Below are positions 11,601-25,500 of a DNA stretch of 64,000 bases, in pieces. The notes beneath the pieces are model-generated. The model saw only the letters and a list, made by a program, of their open reading frames with translations. It did no database searches and was not told the origin of the DNA. The stretch covers positions 27,068,283-27,132,282 of the forward strand of contig OU612066.1 in the NCBI GenBank assembly GCA_914767715.1, read 5' to 3'. The DNA comes from Membranipora membranacea. Lineage: Eukaryota; Bryozoa; Gymnolaemata; Cheilostomatida; Membraniporidae. Each line of letters begins with the position of its first letter. Position 1 is the stretch's first letter. Both the position numbers and the translations under genes were made by a program.

Positions 11601-13544
11601 AAATCTATAGAGCAACATACGACACCTAAGCTATGGAAATCTGCTGTAATAAAACCACTACCAAAAGTCACTACACCTACACAGCTCAAAGACTACCGCC
11701 CGATTGCCATAACCAGCTGCCTATGTAAAATGTTAGAGAGACAACTTAAAATAAACATTACTAAACACACAGCCATTGACCGCCATCAGTTTGCCTACCG
11801 CCAGAAAAGATCAACACAAGTTGCTGTCTTATGCCTAACAACAACTATCACAAACTTTATTGACCAAGCAGCTTCTAACTATGCAAGATGTTTATTTCTC
11901 GATTTTTCTTCTGATTTCAACACTATCAGAGTAGAGTCTCTAATTCCTGCTACAACACCTTGACACCAGAGTAATAGGATGGGTTAATTGCTTCTTGAGT
12001 AACCGTGTCCAGCAAACATGGGTGAGCAATCAACTGTCTGCGCCGATATTGACACATACAGGAACTCCCCAAGGCAGTGTACTCTCACCACTATTATTCT
12101 CTTTCTATACAAACAGGATTACATCTAGACTGTCGAATATCACAGTACTCAAATATGCAGATGACACTTGTGTAATTGGATTAGTTGGTAATAATTTAGA
12201 CTTATGTAATTATTTTTCTGAAATTAATAGAATCTCCAAACAATTCACTGATTTAGATTTACTACTTAATGCTTCTCAGACAAAGGAAATGCTTTTCTCT
12301 ACTCAATGTCTCAAACCTGATACTCCTAAACTGACTCTAGATGGCACCGATATATCGTTTTGTGAAAGGGTAAAATACCTTGGTGTAGAGATTGACAACA
12401 GACTGGGATTCTAAGATTATGTTCATGAAATAACTGGAAAAGCAAATCAAAGGATGTATGTTGTAAACAATTTTATGTATCTGAGTTCAAAGCCATTAGC
12501 TTCCGCTGTACAAAAGTTTTGTATTTTGACTCTTAATGTATTGTCTGCCTGTTTGCACACTAGCATATATGCTAAAGACAAGAAATTACTAAGAAAGGTT
12601 TTCAATGATGCCAAGAATTTAGGGCTTGACGTAGTTGACCTCGATACTATTGTTAAACAGAGAACTAAATCCATTATCATGGGCTGTTTTTCTGATGAAG
12701 ATCATTTTATACACGATTTTCTTGAACGTTGCCCTTCTGGCCGACTTGGACATGTTAAATATCGCAGCTCATGGGGCAAAGACTGTTTTCTGAGACAAAT
12801 GTGCATCACACTTAATGAGATTCTTTTTTAAAAAACCAAAGTTCCATACACTAGCAGCAAGCTCTGATTATGACAAAGTATATGCATCCTTTTTCCCGCA
12901 ACATTTAATGTTTGTGATAGTAATAAATCAATCAATCAAGCTTTGACAAGTTGCTACACAGGTCTGTGTATAGCTAGGTCTATTCCATTCAATAAGAAAT
13001 AAATATTGTCTGGTTTGACTTGACTTCAATTGTTCAACGTTGCTTACATTTTTAGACCTTTGATTCACAATAAGTAAATGTAAATGGTCAGATTCTTTTC
13101 GTCTGAGAACAATTTTAATGGTAAGGGGGTGGCAAGTCATCGAATTCTCAGCTGTGAATTGCGGAGATGAAAATGTTTGATTTCACAAATCCATCAACCT
13201 TGTGCAGGCATCAGATCCTTATTCCTCTGTATTAATTTTTAACAGAGTATCTGTCTATTTCAGATAAACTGCCAATGTATGCTTGAAAGGATGTGTTTTA
13301 GTGTGGTGCTTCCAATAGACGGATGAGCTGTCAATGATTTTCAGTGTATGTGTGTCAATTTTTCAGGCCCAAGGAGAGAGTTTCAATAGAGCACGAGTTT
13401 TGGTTGAACAAGGACTGGACTCTTTTCTTGACCCAGTATTCACAGTGCAGCCTGGTGGTTGTGGGGAGGAGGGTGACTTTACCCACCTGACACCATCTTT
13501 TATCAAAGCCGTTGGGAAGTTGCCAAGTCCATTTGATAATGATG
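8673..13544 (+). CDS. Gene A exons 1-3: signal peptide and start of N-CLCA region
   Basis: Exon 1 begins at ATG 8673. The start is supported by a hydrophobic leader (about residues 6-24) and by the same start context in gene B. Residues after the leader (DGGYDLLVAIHDDITED) match the opening strand of N-CLCA domains. Exon 2 carries LYRGASQYLMKATDGRMYF, which fits the family pattern in which an AS-YL-AT segment precedes a strand and ILVP. Exon 3 ends in the conserved cysteine and T-P-F segment that in canonical CLCAs leads directly into the HEXXH helix. Here it ends in phase 1 and is followed by extra exons. Intron 2 (10102-13366) carries a LINE. Confidence 0.9.
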
Positions 13545-16500
13545 GTATGTTCGTGTGAACGAAAACAGTTGCTTCTTCTTATCTGTTATGACTTTCAGTC
13601 AAACTTTCCTCTGATTTCATTAAATTCTGTTTGCTTTCAAATGATTTTTTGTATCACTCACTGAGAATGTCAATGCCTTCGATTATGTGAAGATGGAAAA
13701 TGTATGCTTAGACAAGAAAATAGTGTCATGTCTATGTGAAAATAGCACTAAATATATCTGAAAGACTGCAGAAAGTTAAATGCATTTATAGTCCGGCAAC
13801 TACTTATGTTACATTTTATGTAAGCTTTGCAAAGGGAAAAATTGTTTAGTTCCTTTGCCATAAATTTTTGATGGTAGTAACAGGGAAATTGTTAGCGAAC
13901 TCAGCCAATCACAAACATTGCGATCAAGGGACATCACAATGAAGGGTATGGGAGTTACCTTCCCTCATGGGAAGAACTCATATCACCATCTAAAATTCAT
14001 GTTCAGATGAGCTGTGCACTTTTCCCTATGCAGATATTATGTAACCTTATCACAAGTACCTGCCTGGTTATAACATGAGTTGTTTTTTGTGAAGCCTTCA
14101 AATTATTTGTAACAAAATTTATAGAAATATTTTGTTTATATTATTGTTAAAACCACTTCTAAGTGGACTCCTTTCTTTGTGGGAACTCTACTCTCTGGGT
14201 CAATAGTGTCCCAACTGGCTGCGATACAGCCCACAGGGAAATGTGTTGCGGTTTGAATATCAAATTATAAGCTTATGCAGAAATATAGATCTGTAATAGT
14301 AATATGATTGATGATATGTGATGAGATGAGTTCCCACCAGTTCCCAATAATTTCTAACACAGCATATCTCACTTGTAGACTTGTATGAGATGTATGGATT
14401 CGATCCTTTTGAACACAGAGACATTGCCTTTGAGCATACACTTCTTATTGGAACAAACAATTTACCAGTCATAGCTTTGTATCTCTCTGCTACTGCGAGG
14501 CAAAGCGAGCTCTACTCGAATGATGGTGAGATGGATAATCCCTTACTCTCCTCTATTGTGGAAAATACCAAAATATTTTTACTAGCTTTTGGTTTAAGTT
14601 TCATAGATTTAAGATTACCATTCAGCAATCTTTTTTGTCTTTCAGAAAAGGCTGGCAAAGTTTTCCAACATACTCTGTGGGGATTTCTCATGAAGCAGAT
14701 AATGGGTGTCTCAAACTCAAAGGATGTAAGCGATCGTTTTGAGGTGTACAGAGCAGAGAGACAGAGGGAGGATTTAAGTCTCAGTGATCGCCTGATCAAC
14801 CTTCATAACAGCAAAGTTGGACGAGAGCTTGCAATATCTCTTGATATTTCTGAATTTGCTGTTGGAACCTTCGATTTGATCTTTGATTCTGCAAAGTTCT
14901 GCCTGTTGAAACAAATCACAAAGGGAGTGTTTATCTGTGGAATCATCATTCCTCCTTCTGATTCTACTGAAGAACCGAACACAAGTAATTGGCTTGAATC
15001 ATGTTTTTTACATGTTTTCTCTTAGGTGAATCGAAATAAACATCAGTAACAATATCTCAGTCCTTCACTGTGAGTAAACAGAGGTCAATTAATGTTTATT
15101 TTGCTTTAGCTGATAGTCTTCATTGACACAGAAAAATCTAGCAGAATGTTGTATAGTAAAACCATCTCTAATTTACTCTTTTTTTTAGTTGTGGAGCTGA
15201 TATTTCTGCATCTTCGTCGCCTGATTTCGCGTGTAGCATGTAAAGCTGACCTGCTACGTTTTGCCCAAAAATTTGCACTGTGTGTGTTTAAGAAGGTTGT
15301 TATTGGCACATACGATGCATGGATTGATGCGTCCGTGAGTGAGGTTCAGAAAGCCATGAGAACTGGAAAAACTCTTTCTCAGATTGATGACGTGTATGAT
15401 GTTTCAGCGAAAGAGTTTGATAGGAAATATTTACCAATAAAATATGGAGCATCTGGTAAGTGATCATACTAGATGTTTTCATTTTCATAGTTTGAGTAGA
15501 ACAAACTGTGTATAAGAAAAAATACAGTTCATGAGAGTTAAAACTCTATAGACAATCATATGGGTTCGGAAAGGATGAGATGTCCCAGGGAGATTGAAAC
15601 AAAATGAGATGAATAATTATAGAATTTTATAGAGACCACTACCTCATGTTGCTTGAATTTCAGCTGGTAAAACAACATCTTGTTTCAGAATCATCTAATT
15701 TAAAGACTTTGTTTGAGGCTGCTCTTTTGTATCACATCTTATTCTCTATATTTTATTCTATCATGTGAGCGATTTTCAGCTTTATAATCCAAATACTGAG
15801 GAAGTTATGGCCTCTCAAACTTCCAAGGTGACAGCAATTTATCGGCAGTAAGAATCAGCCGGCAATCCCTAGGGTACGTCACAACCATCATACTTATTAC
15901 GATACACTAATATATATGTTGATGATCAAAATGTTCAAATCTGTAACGGTCTCGAACCCAGGTCCAAATGGCTCTGCAGGCGACGCCACTAACACTGAGC
16001 TATATTGTCTCCTTGGTAACCTAGTTGGTCCAAGTGGCGTGATGGTAGCGTCGTTGCCTATAGGTATGGGAACCCGGGTTCAAAAACCCTAGGTCTGAAT
16101 TTTGATCATCATCTTATCTGTGTGATTATTAGTGTATTCACTAATAACTCATAATGTCTATGTCACATGTCTATGGTTGTGACATACCCCAGGGGAAAAA
16201 TCCGCTTATTCCCAATGCCGATTGAAGGCAATCACCCTGGAAGTTTGAGAGGCCATAACTTCCTCAATATTTGGATTCTAAAGCTGAAAATTGCTCACAT
16301 GACAGAATAAAATATGGATAATAAGATGTGATACAAAAGAGCAGCCTCAAACAAAGTCTTTAAAGACTACAGAAGGGCGAAGCAATATATAGTCTGGCAG
16401 CTAGTTCTGCAATAGTTATGCAACATTTTTACACTGATAAAGTACCAGCCCACTCAAGTTACCACTATTATCTACTTAAGACAATGGTAATGGTCAGTGA

Positions 16501-19500
16501 GGGGGCTCCCCTCGTATTTTACTGAAGATTGAAGATTGAGTGTTTTAAAGTTGAAGAAAAGATTTAAATGAAAAATCAATAGAGGATTTCCCATTTTAAG
16601 TAGACTGGATTCAGTCCGACAACTTGGAGTTATCTACTCAAGTTGGGTTTGTTGGTTTGAAAAGACAGCTCCACACAACAACAAATCAAAACCTACCAGT
16701 GTTACTTATTTTGGATCACAGGATCCTGGGTACCACCAGGTGCACTGTTTGTCAGGAAAAAAATGATCACCTTCATTAACTATTAAAATTGCTGACTCAC
16801 TTCTCACAGGCATTTAGGTACAGCAGTTTTATTTTGAGGCTAGTTGTTTGAAGAATTAACTCTGAAGATTGATGTTTTAAAATTGAAAATTGCTCTATTT
16901 TCTCTGAAGAAATTGAAGACAGCATTGTGTGCAGGGAGCCCCAATGAGTGAAGTTATCTACTAGCGTATGATATCTCCTGACAAATTCAATATATTTATT
17001 TTCAACTTATGTCGAAAAAAATTAGTAATTGAATGTTTTTGGAAGTGGTAGCTTGATTTAATCTTAACACAGAAGTGCTCTGAAGCTCTTCAGTGTAGAA
17101 AGATAAAATATTACATAACAACTGCAGAACTAGCAGTCAGAAATTATATTGCTTTGGTTTTTCGGTAGAATTCAAGAATACTGACAATGTCCATTATCTA
17201 GATTGTGTGCAACTGAGCTACCAGTGCTATGGCTAAAGATAATGAAAGGACAGTACCAAGGAACAACAACAAATTTCTTTATAGAATTTGATTTACACAT
17301 ACCAATACATTCGATCTTTATCTGTATCCTTTTGACTTGAGCATTAGCAGCCCATAAAACAGTTATCGAGCTATATGATTCTCTTGATTGTTCTAGAAAA
17401 GAAAATTGTAAGAGAATGGGGGCATCTCAGATGGGGATTGTTTGATGAAAGTCCAAAGGGGAGTGACCCCTTTTTCTATAGCAATGGAAGAATCCCCAAG
17501 CCAACCGGGTAAGTACAAACAAGGGGATGTCAGTGCGTTTTGCCCAAGGAGAAGCTCTGAAGTTGTTTGAATGTTGTTGTTGTTCTGATGCTCTCTTTGA
17601 CTGAGTTACAGCCTTAGTATGGGAACAGCAATGAATTTGTATATTGCCCCAGTGTCTTATCGCTATGACTACATTGGACACGTCTTTGAGGAAGAAATAT
17701 GGTAGTTGTTTTCGCTCTATGTATTCCTACATAACACCCATGTTAACATTTTCCCAATGCATAGACTGGATCATGCATGCATATATTGACACAAAGTTGC
17801 ATCTCAACCACATTTTGAGTATCAAATCTTTTCCCAGTTTTTTTTGCAATTGATCGGAAATCTTTGGATCATGCCCTAAAAAGGTTGGAGACTGTACTTT
17901 GTATAAACTTGAAATTATTCAGAGAAAAACTCTCAGCATAAGTCGGTAATGTTACATGCTTAGATAATAGATAACTCATCACATATTCATTAATAGGTGT
18001 CCAAGAAATATCAAGGGAAGAGTACATGATTGGGAAGACAATACAAAAGGCTGCAAAGTAAACGCAGCAACTGGATTGCCAGAGAATTGTGCCTTTACAA
18101 TCGACGGAAATATGAACGAGACAGCATCTCTGATGTATGCCGAGTTTCTTCCTGGGGTAAGTTTTTGCTGCTGCAATTTCTTCTCACTCTGATTGGATGA
18201 TCATTACAAGTGGGAAGTCTGAACTCAATGACTGCTGCTTAATTTAGAATGCTAGAAGTGGCAATAGTAAAGCAATAAATCATTTAAGGTCTATAAAGCT
18301 TTCGTGACTGTCCAGTTTGATTTCAGTATCTTATGAGAAAAACTTTATTGAAACCACGCATTTAATCTCATGATTTATTTGTGTAAGTTTTTTTTCTTTC
18401 TAAGTAGCCTAATTGAATACATATTCACACAGGTGACACAATTCTGTAATGGAGGAATAAATGTGTTTGATTGGTTTGAAGTCACATGGTTCGATAGTGA
18501 TGATCACCTGCATGACTCTCAATCACCAAACCAGCAAAACAGAATGTGCAACCAGCAGAGTGCCAGAACCGTCATGGATGCCCACAAAGATTTTGGTGAG
18601 TTTTTGCATTTTTATTTTTGATTAGTTTATTTGTTGTGGCTTTCTAAAAGTCTATGATTAAAGTCAATTAAAAATAACTATTTTTCATTCAAAGATGATA
18701 TACTATAGATATACCAAAAACATTCTATTTCCCATGATAGCAGAGTTAAGCATAAAAAGACAATAAAATTGAGTGTCACCATCACTATGATTAATCCCTG
18801 TGCACTCCCTACCTCTCGTTCGTTCTTAGACTGATGTGCTGCCCATCTATAGTTTGGTCTGCAGGATAAGGCCCGATTATTTTACTTTATTGATTAGAGA
18901 TAATTATTATTCATATTGCTCCTGTTCTTGCTGCGAACCTAATGCCTGTCTACACAAGAGTGAAATTATATTTCAATATTGCTTTTTATTTGCTTGCATC
19001 TCTTCCACTGCAACACAGGTTCAAACCTGCCATCCAAGAAATCATTCATTCATCCTACGCTCTTCACAATTATACAACAGAAGCAGAAAAACAACACAAA
19101 AACAGTTTGTCTTGCCTTGGACACCTCCGGGAGTATGGCGGTAAGTTTAACCTCTCAGACTTCATAACTTCAGAATTGTTGGAACTTGTCAGCTACAAAC
19201 CAAATGTGAAGACTGTTCTGTCCACAGAATTCGACAGCAAATTGAAAGTATTATACAGTATTATATATATCCCAGTGTTTTCTTTCAGGGTGATAGAATT
19301 GAAAACATGGCAGCAACTGTACGCAGCTACATAGCCACCTATGTACAAGATGGATTCTCTGTTGGAATAGTGGAATTTTTCACTTATGCCAGAACTGTGG
19401 CTGCTATCCAGATGATTACTGGACAAGAGGTCAGGGACCACCTTCTTGCTGCTGTTCCGATTGAACCAGGTGGATCCACAGACATAGGGGCTGGACTGCA

Positions 19501-22500
19501 ACTGTGCCAACAAGTGAGCTTCAATTTGGTGTAGTTACATCTCAAAACTCAAAATGGTTCTTTTCCTTTATTGACAAATTCTTTTGACAGTACTCATTTA
19601 GGACTGCGTGTAGTGTATGCTTGTTATATTCAAGATCAGTCCTTTTCTTTTTTAGAATTTGAGAGGCTATACAGATGGATCACCAATGGGCACAACCATT
19701 CTGCTGCTGAGCGACGGAATATCCTCCCTTCCTAGTAACATAATCCCTAGCTTAAATCAAGACGGTATCACAGTCAACACCATAGCTTATGGGTATGTAG
19801 GGTTATTACGTGGTCCGTAATTCAGCATTGCAAACCATTTTTGTTACCTACTTGCTTATACTAAAGTTTTTTATACTGTCAGAATGAACAATTTGATCCT
19901 TCCCTCGAACTGAATGCATGTGCGGCATGCATACTCTACTATGATGTTCTGGGTAATCTTTGGTGAATTTTTGAAATGTATATTGTTCTTATATATATTA
20001 TGACTTTCTGCAAAATAATGTTCCTTGCATTTGTGGGTTTTTTGGGCTCTGATCATACTGATTCTAAATTTTGGCGGGTCAAATCTGCCGGTTCACACTG
20101 GTTGACATCATGACAATCAGAAGTCAATCTAATACCCTGTCAATCAAAATCAATGGTAGCAATGTCTCAATCTGGTTGATTTTAGACAAAGCACTGGAAC
20201 AATTCTCGATGAAATATCAAGCAACACAGGCGGAATAAGCTATTTTGCAGGAGACACAAATGCCTTAAGCAGTATAACAGCTGCACTACTGGCAATCACA
20301 CAGCGGAGCTCTAATGATGCCTTAGTTTCAGTATGTTTCAAGACTATGAATAAGTTGATTGCCTCTGATTCTAAGAATGATGAATGAATGAATGTGTTCA
20401 ATTGTCAGTTACTGATATATATCAATGCAGAGAGAAGAAAACCAATGACCTATGACCTATGGTCTATGGCCTATGACCTATGACCTATGACCTATGACAG
20501 CCACAGCAACATTTGAGTCATATTGACACTATTGTTCAAGGAAAGTGAGTAATTCTTACTTCTTCTTATTGGCAGCATATTGTTTTTTCAATCTTCTCTT
20601 AACTGCCAGGATGAAACCTTTTTTTTACAGATAGCTAACAAGATTGTGACCCTCAGTCAGGCAGAGCCAACATTGAGTCAGATAGTACACCTTGACCCCA
20701 GCATTACAAACACACACTTGTCATTCACATCCTCCAGTGACATCCAGGTAGATGTGATCACCGAGGATGAATCTGCGGAAATTGTTTTCACAGAACAACC
20801 TTCAAATAATAGAATTGTTGCTGACATAAATAGACCAGTTGTAAGTATTTCCGATAACTATTATATTATGATCCATGAAAGAATACTGTGATAAAGGAAC
20901 ACATGCAAAATAGTGCCCTTCAGAATAATTCTCTCCCATGTTGGATCTTGTTAGCCATATATTGAGCAAGCAGTGGGATAATGGTAAATAATAGAATAGC
21001 CCTCATATATTATATTGTCATAATAATAATGTTCAATTACTATTCCATATCGTTGTCAAAATTTTTAATTCGTTATACAGGAATTACTAAAATTAACAGC
21101 TATACTTTATCTTGCCTTTTAGTCAGGTGCGGTGGAGTACAACATTACAAGTTTATATCCATCAGCAAATCACTATGTTGTTGTGACTATTACATCAACT
21201 CCTGTCAAAGGACAGGATCCGATTGTCATCGATGCAAAATCAGACAAACAGAATATTACCTTCAATGAACTCTCACAGGTGACTGAGGACTTACAACCAA
21301 CATGTGTTCGTTGACTATAATATTATAGTATATTATTAACAAAAATTAATCTTATTTGAATGCTCTATTTTCATTTCACTTCGCCTTAGGAACAATCCTC
21401 ACAAATTCTATGTATTAAATGTTATCTAGGTCAAATTCTTTGTGACGATCCTCAAAGGAGTTGTACCAGTGTCTGGTTTGGAGGTGATCACCACAGTCAG
21501 TCTACCTCTCAATGATGAGCAAGTGCTCATAAAAATGAATGACAAAGGGACAGGTATACTTCTGATGGTTAAAATAATAAATAATGTTAATATTTATTGT
21601 TTCTTGCAACCTGCTGCCAGTTCGACAGACCAAGAAGCTACCAATAATGTGAAATGGCAACAAGAATCTGCTCCTTGTGAATCTACCTTTGAGCTATTCT
21701 CTCAAGTAATTAAAAATTTACAATTCCCTTGTGTTTGTTTTGTTATGCCAGGAGTTGATTCTGTGGCCTGTGATGGTGTTTACAGTGGAAACTTGAATGC
21801 CAACCAGTTCAATGGGGACGGTTATTATGGATGGAAAGTAAGTACTTCAAGCTCAAAATTATGTGCACTGGCATTGATCAATTGCGGGATATGATAAATC
21901 ACACCTGTAAACTTATGGAATAAGGTGAAAAATAAGCTTAAAAACTTCATTCATATCTGAGTAATTTTTGCTCATTTTCAGGTTGATATTAGTGGGTCTC
22001 CCTTTTTGAGAAATGTGAAAGAAAGATCATTTTGTGTTAGAAGTGAAGGACTACCACTTAACTCCATAACAAGGAATCTCGAAGGTGAGAATGATGAATT
22101 GGAATCATATTCAGGTGCCACAATTATCATCAACTACAGTTGCTGACTGCAGTAGGGCTGATTGTTCTTTATCATACTTCTAGCTAAGCTTAGCGATTCT
22201 CAGTCTTCAGCACTGTAATACTTCTTTATGCTGTCAATTTGAAATATGCATCTACCATAGATTAACAGGACACTATTAAGAACATTAGCATAAGCGGCGT
22301 CACAACAGTTTTAGAATTGTTTGAATTACACTCAAGGTTCTAGCTGTATATTGCAAATGAGATTTTTGACTTTTTTGAGGTTTTCTTGCCCCATTGAAAG
22401 AGCATTATATTTGAAGGTGGGCTGATTTATGTGACAAACTGGAGAATGATATTGATAGATGAGATGCCCCCAGAGCCTGTTCGGGATCTGACACTGCTGA

Positions 22501-25500
22501 CTGCTGTAGATGGATCAGATACTTTCACTATTGGCTGGACAGCTGCAGGAGATAACCCTGGTCAGGGTACAGGTTGGTTTGCTGTCGATGTTTCGGTAGT
22601 TGGACTAATGTTACCCATCAATTATGTTTTGAAAACCGATGACCAGAATGAATTACGTGAAATGGAATGGTTTATTGTTTCACCTAGAGATAAAAATGAA
22701 ACAAATGTCAAGCATCACTGATGTAATTCAAGCCCAGTTCCAAGGACATTACCCTGTTTTACTTTTGATAAGGTTTTTTCTGACGCAAAAATTACCCATC
22801 ATAGATCATGTTTCTGTCTTCCTAGCCACAGGATATGAGCTTGCAGCACATACTGATCTGAAAACTATACTGAATACCACAACACTGCAACCTAATAACA
22901 TAATTTGGACAAACTCAAGTGGGTTGGATAGGGAAGCTGGAGAACCAGTCCAGATGAAAATCAATGCGAGTATGTAATAAATGATCCTAACAATCTTGAA
23001 TAATTTGCTTTGATTGTTATCACATTGAATTGTTTGTTGCATCGTGTTTATGGTTGACTGATTCATTGATTGACTGATTCATCGATTGACCGATTCATTG
23101 ACTGACTGACTGACTGACTGACTGACTGACTGATTCACTGATTGGCTGATCGACTGACCGACCTACCAACCTACCGACCGACCGACCTACCGTCCGACCG
23201 ACCGACCGACCGACTGACCGGCCAACTAACTGACTGCCTGCTTGATTGGTGAGTTCCGTTACATTATCCCATATTTATTACCAACGTTGTGTTCAATACA
23301 AAATCATGATAACTGTCATAAAGCTGAAAACAGACCACTGTAGAGAAAACAAAAATACATGTACCAATTTCGGTTCGGCTGAATCACTGATATGAATAAA
23401 TTTTAGCAGTGATCATATTGATGTGTGTGATGAACAGCATGTCTGTCTCTTCATCATTAATATGCGGTATAATTTTTCTCAGCTGAGCTGGCCATGATGA
23501 TCAACAGCAGATCAAAGCGGTCTGTAGATGATCAAAACAACCGGACATCCGCACTAAACCAGACAGACATTGTATACTATATCCGACTGCGAGCATTCGA
23601 TGCAGACAAGAATGGTGCTGCCTGGTCTAACATTGTGTCTGCTTTCTTCTTGAAACCAGAAGACTTTGAGAAACCTGTAAGTGAAATGAGTGAAGGAATT
23701 TCAGAACTTTAGACATTTTGTAGACTCAGTCATATATTTCAGGGCTATCTGCATCAATTGAATTCTCTAGAGTCTAATTCACCACAACAAAAATTTATAT
23801 TGGTAACGCAAGCTCCAGAGCGAATGAACTGATCAATCAATTGGATTCTGGAGTATTTTTCCAGGGTATATTCATGGTCAACATCTATTTGTTTTTATAT
23901 TTATCCCCATTTAATGTTCAAGGATCATGAATGGATTGGCTGGTGATCTAGAGCACTAGCTATTTAATTGCATACCGCATTTGGTTAATATATTTTTCAA
24001 GACTGCAAGTTGGTTTTTGTTTTGGTCATGTTTGTGTGAGAACCATAGACATAATAATACACCCAGATGGGACACTATATGGAGCATTAGCATTGAGGCA
24101 CTGAGGCATTTAATTGTGGGCGACGTAACAACATTGGAAGGTGTAGAAGCAATGATGCTATCATTGATTTACTGTTCAAAATCCAGGTTTTTTGTAGATA
24201 ACTCAATTTTGAGCGGATTTTTTAGTTACAATAGATTTAGTAGCTTGTCCTGAACAGTTTGATACTAATTTCAGGCAAAAAAAACTTTGAAGAAAACATA
24301 GCATCAAGTTGATAACAAGATGCTGCTGATTGTAAACAGTCAAACATCCCCAGAGACCCAGATTTTAGAGTGACTGGTGAGATGAATCTTCTATGGCCAC
24401 CCTTCATCGCTGCTTAGTGCATAGGGCTAGATGATCAATAATAAAATGTTTTCATGATAATGTCATTGTACTAAATCATTGCATTTAATTGATTGACGTG
24501 AAAATCGATTGATACTAAGAATAAGAAAAAAAAACTTTACCTCATTGTTTTTATGCTGTTTCCTCCTTCTGTTCTTAAATACTACTCTCCCTTTGTTGTT
24601 GTTGTTTTGACCTCGCTTGTTCCTTTGGTTTCCCATGGTCAGTTCATACAGTTATTTTACAGACTTGGTCAGCAAAGACAGATATAAATTAAAGCATCAA
24701 CTAATTCATTCACAACAACAACTAAAGATGGCCACCAAAATAAACTGCGCAGTCATACAACAACAGGCCACGCCTCCTTTATCACCAAGCAACCCCAAAA
24801 AAACAATAAGTTTGATTGTCGACCTCGGTGAAAACTACACTATGTCATATACACAATAGCCTAATTCTAGAGCATGGTTCACGACCAATCATCAATGAGG
24901 CACTAAATTACATGCATGAGCAACAGCTGGTTGCCAGCATAACACTCATCACCAATCATTCATGCTAAACAAGTCCGGCAAATATAAGCCCTTCACTTTC
25001 AATAATACTATCATATTATTTACATCAATATCCTAAACACAATATAGTCAACATTCTAGAGTTGAGTTGAACCTGAGGATAGATTCGAGCCCTATAACAT
25101 GAACTCTTCTTCAACACTATATCAGTTTCAAACAGCCTGGTAGTAATTAAGTTGCTAATACTGTCCAGCAAAAATAAAGTAAAAATTCCATGAAAATTGG
25201 AGGAGTTGTCCCCCTTTTATTCAGTCTGTATTAGCTGAAATTAGGGTTGTTTCTCCAGTTGATTAGTCAGAACTTGTTCTGACAACTTCTATTTAAACTC
25301 AGTAGCTGCTGTATATTAAGAGTCAGTTGCCCAGCTGAGTTATGAGGGTTATCAGATGACACCTCTTACATGATGTCTGGTTTTTTGATCAAATGCAAAC
25401 ATTTCACCCATCATAGACTTATTTGAAAATATATTCAAATGTTGAAAAATTAAAATTGGGACTCAGTTGAAGGTGTAAATCAATATTGTATTACATTCAA

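Larger units (their letters stand above)
15699..16366. mobile_element. Head-to-head tRNA-SINE dimer (foldback) in intron 6 of CLCA gene A
   Basis: Outer arms of about 200 bp (15699-15905 and 16165-16366) are inverted copies of one another. Towards the centre lie two tRNA-like heads in divergent orientation: - strand 16011-15948 with box A-like TAGCTCAGTGTTAG and box B-like GGGTTCGAGACC, and + strand 16031-16094 with TGGCGTGATGGTAGCG and GGGTTCAAAAACC. Each half therefore looks like a SINE with its 5' end at the centre. The pair would form a long hairpin if transcribed as part of the intron. Confidence 0.75.

Noticed and set aside
21618-21705. Possible extra exon between exons 16 and 17 of CLCA gene A
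   Set aside because: An acceptor-like site is present, but exon 16 joins exon 17 in phase without it and gene B has no equivalent.
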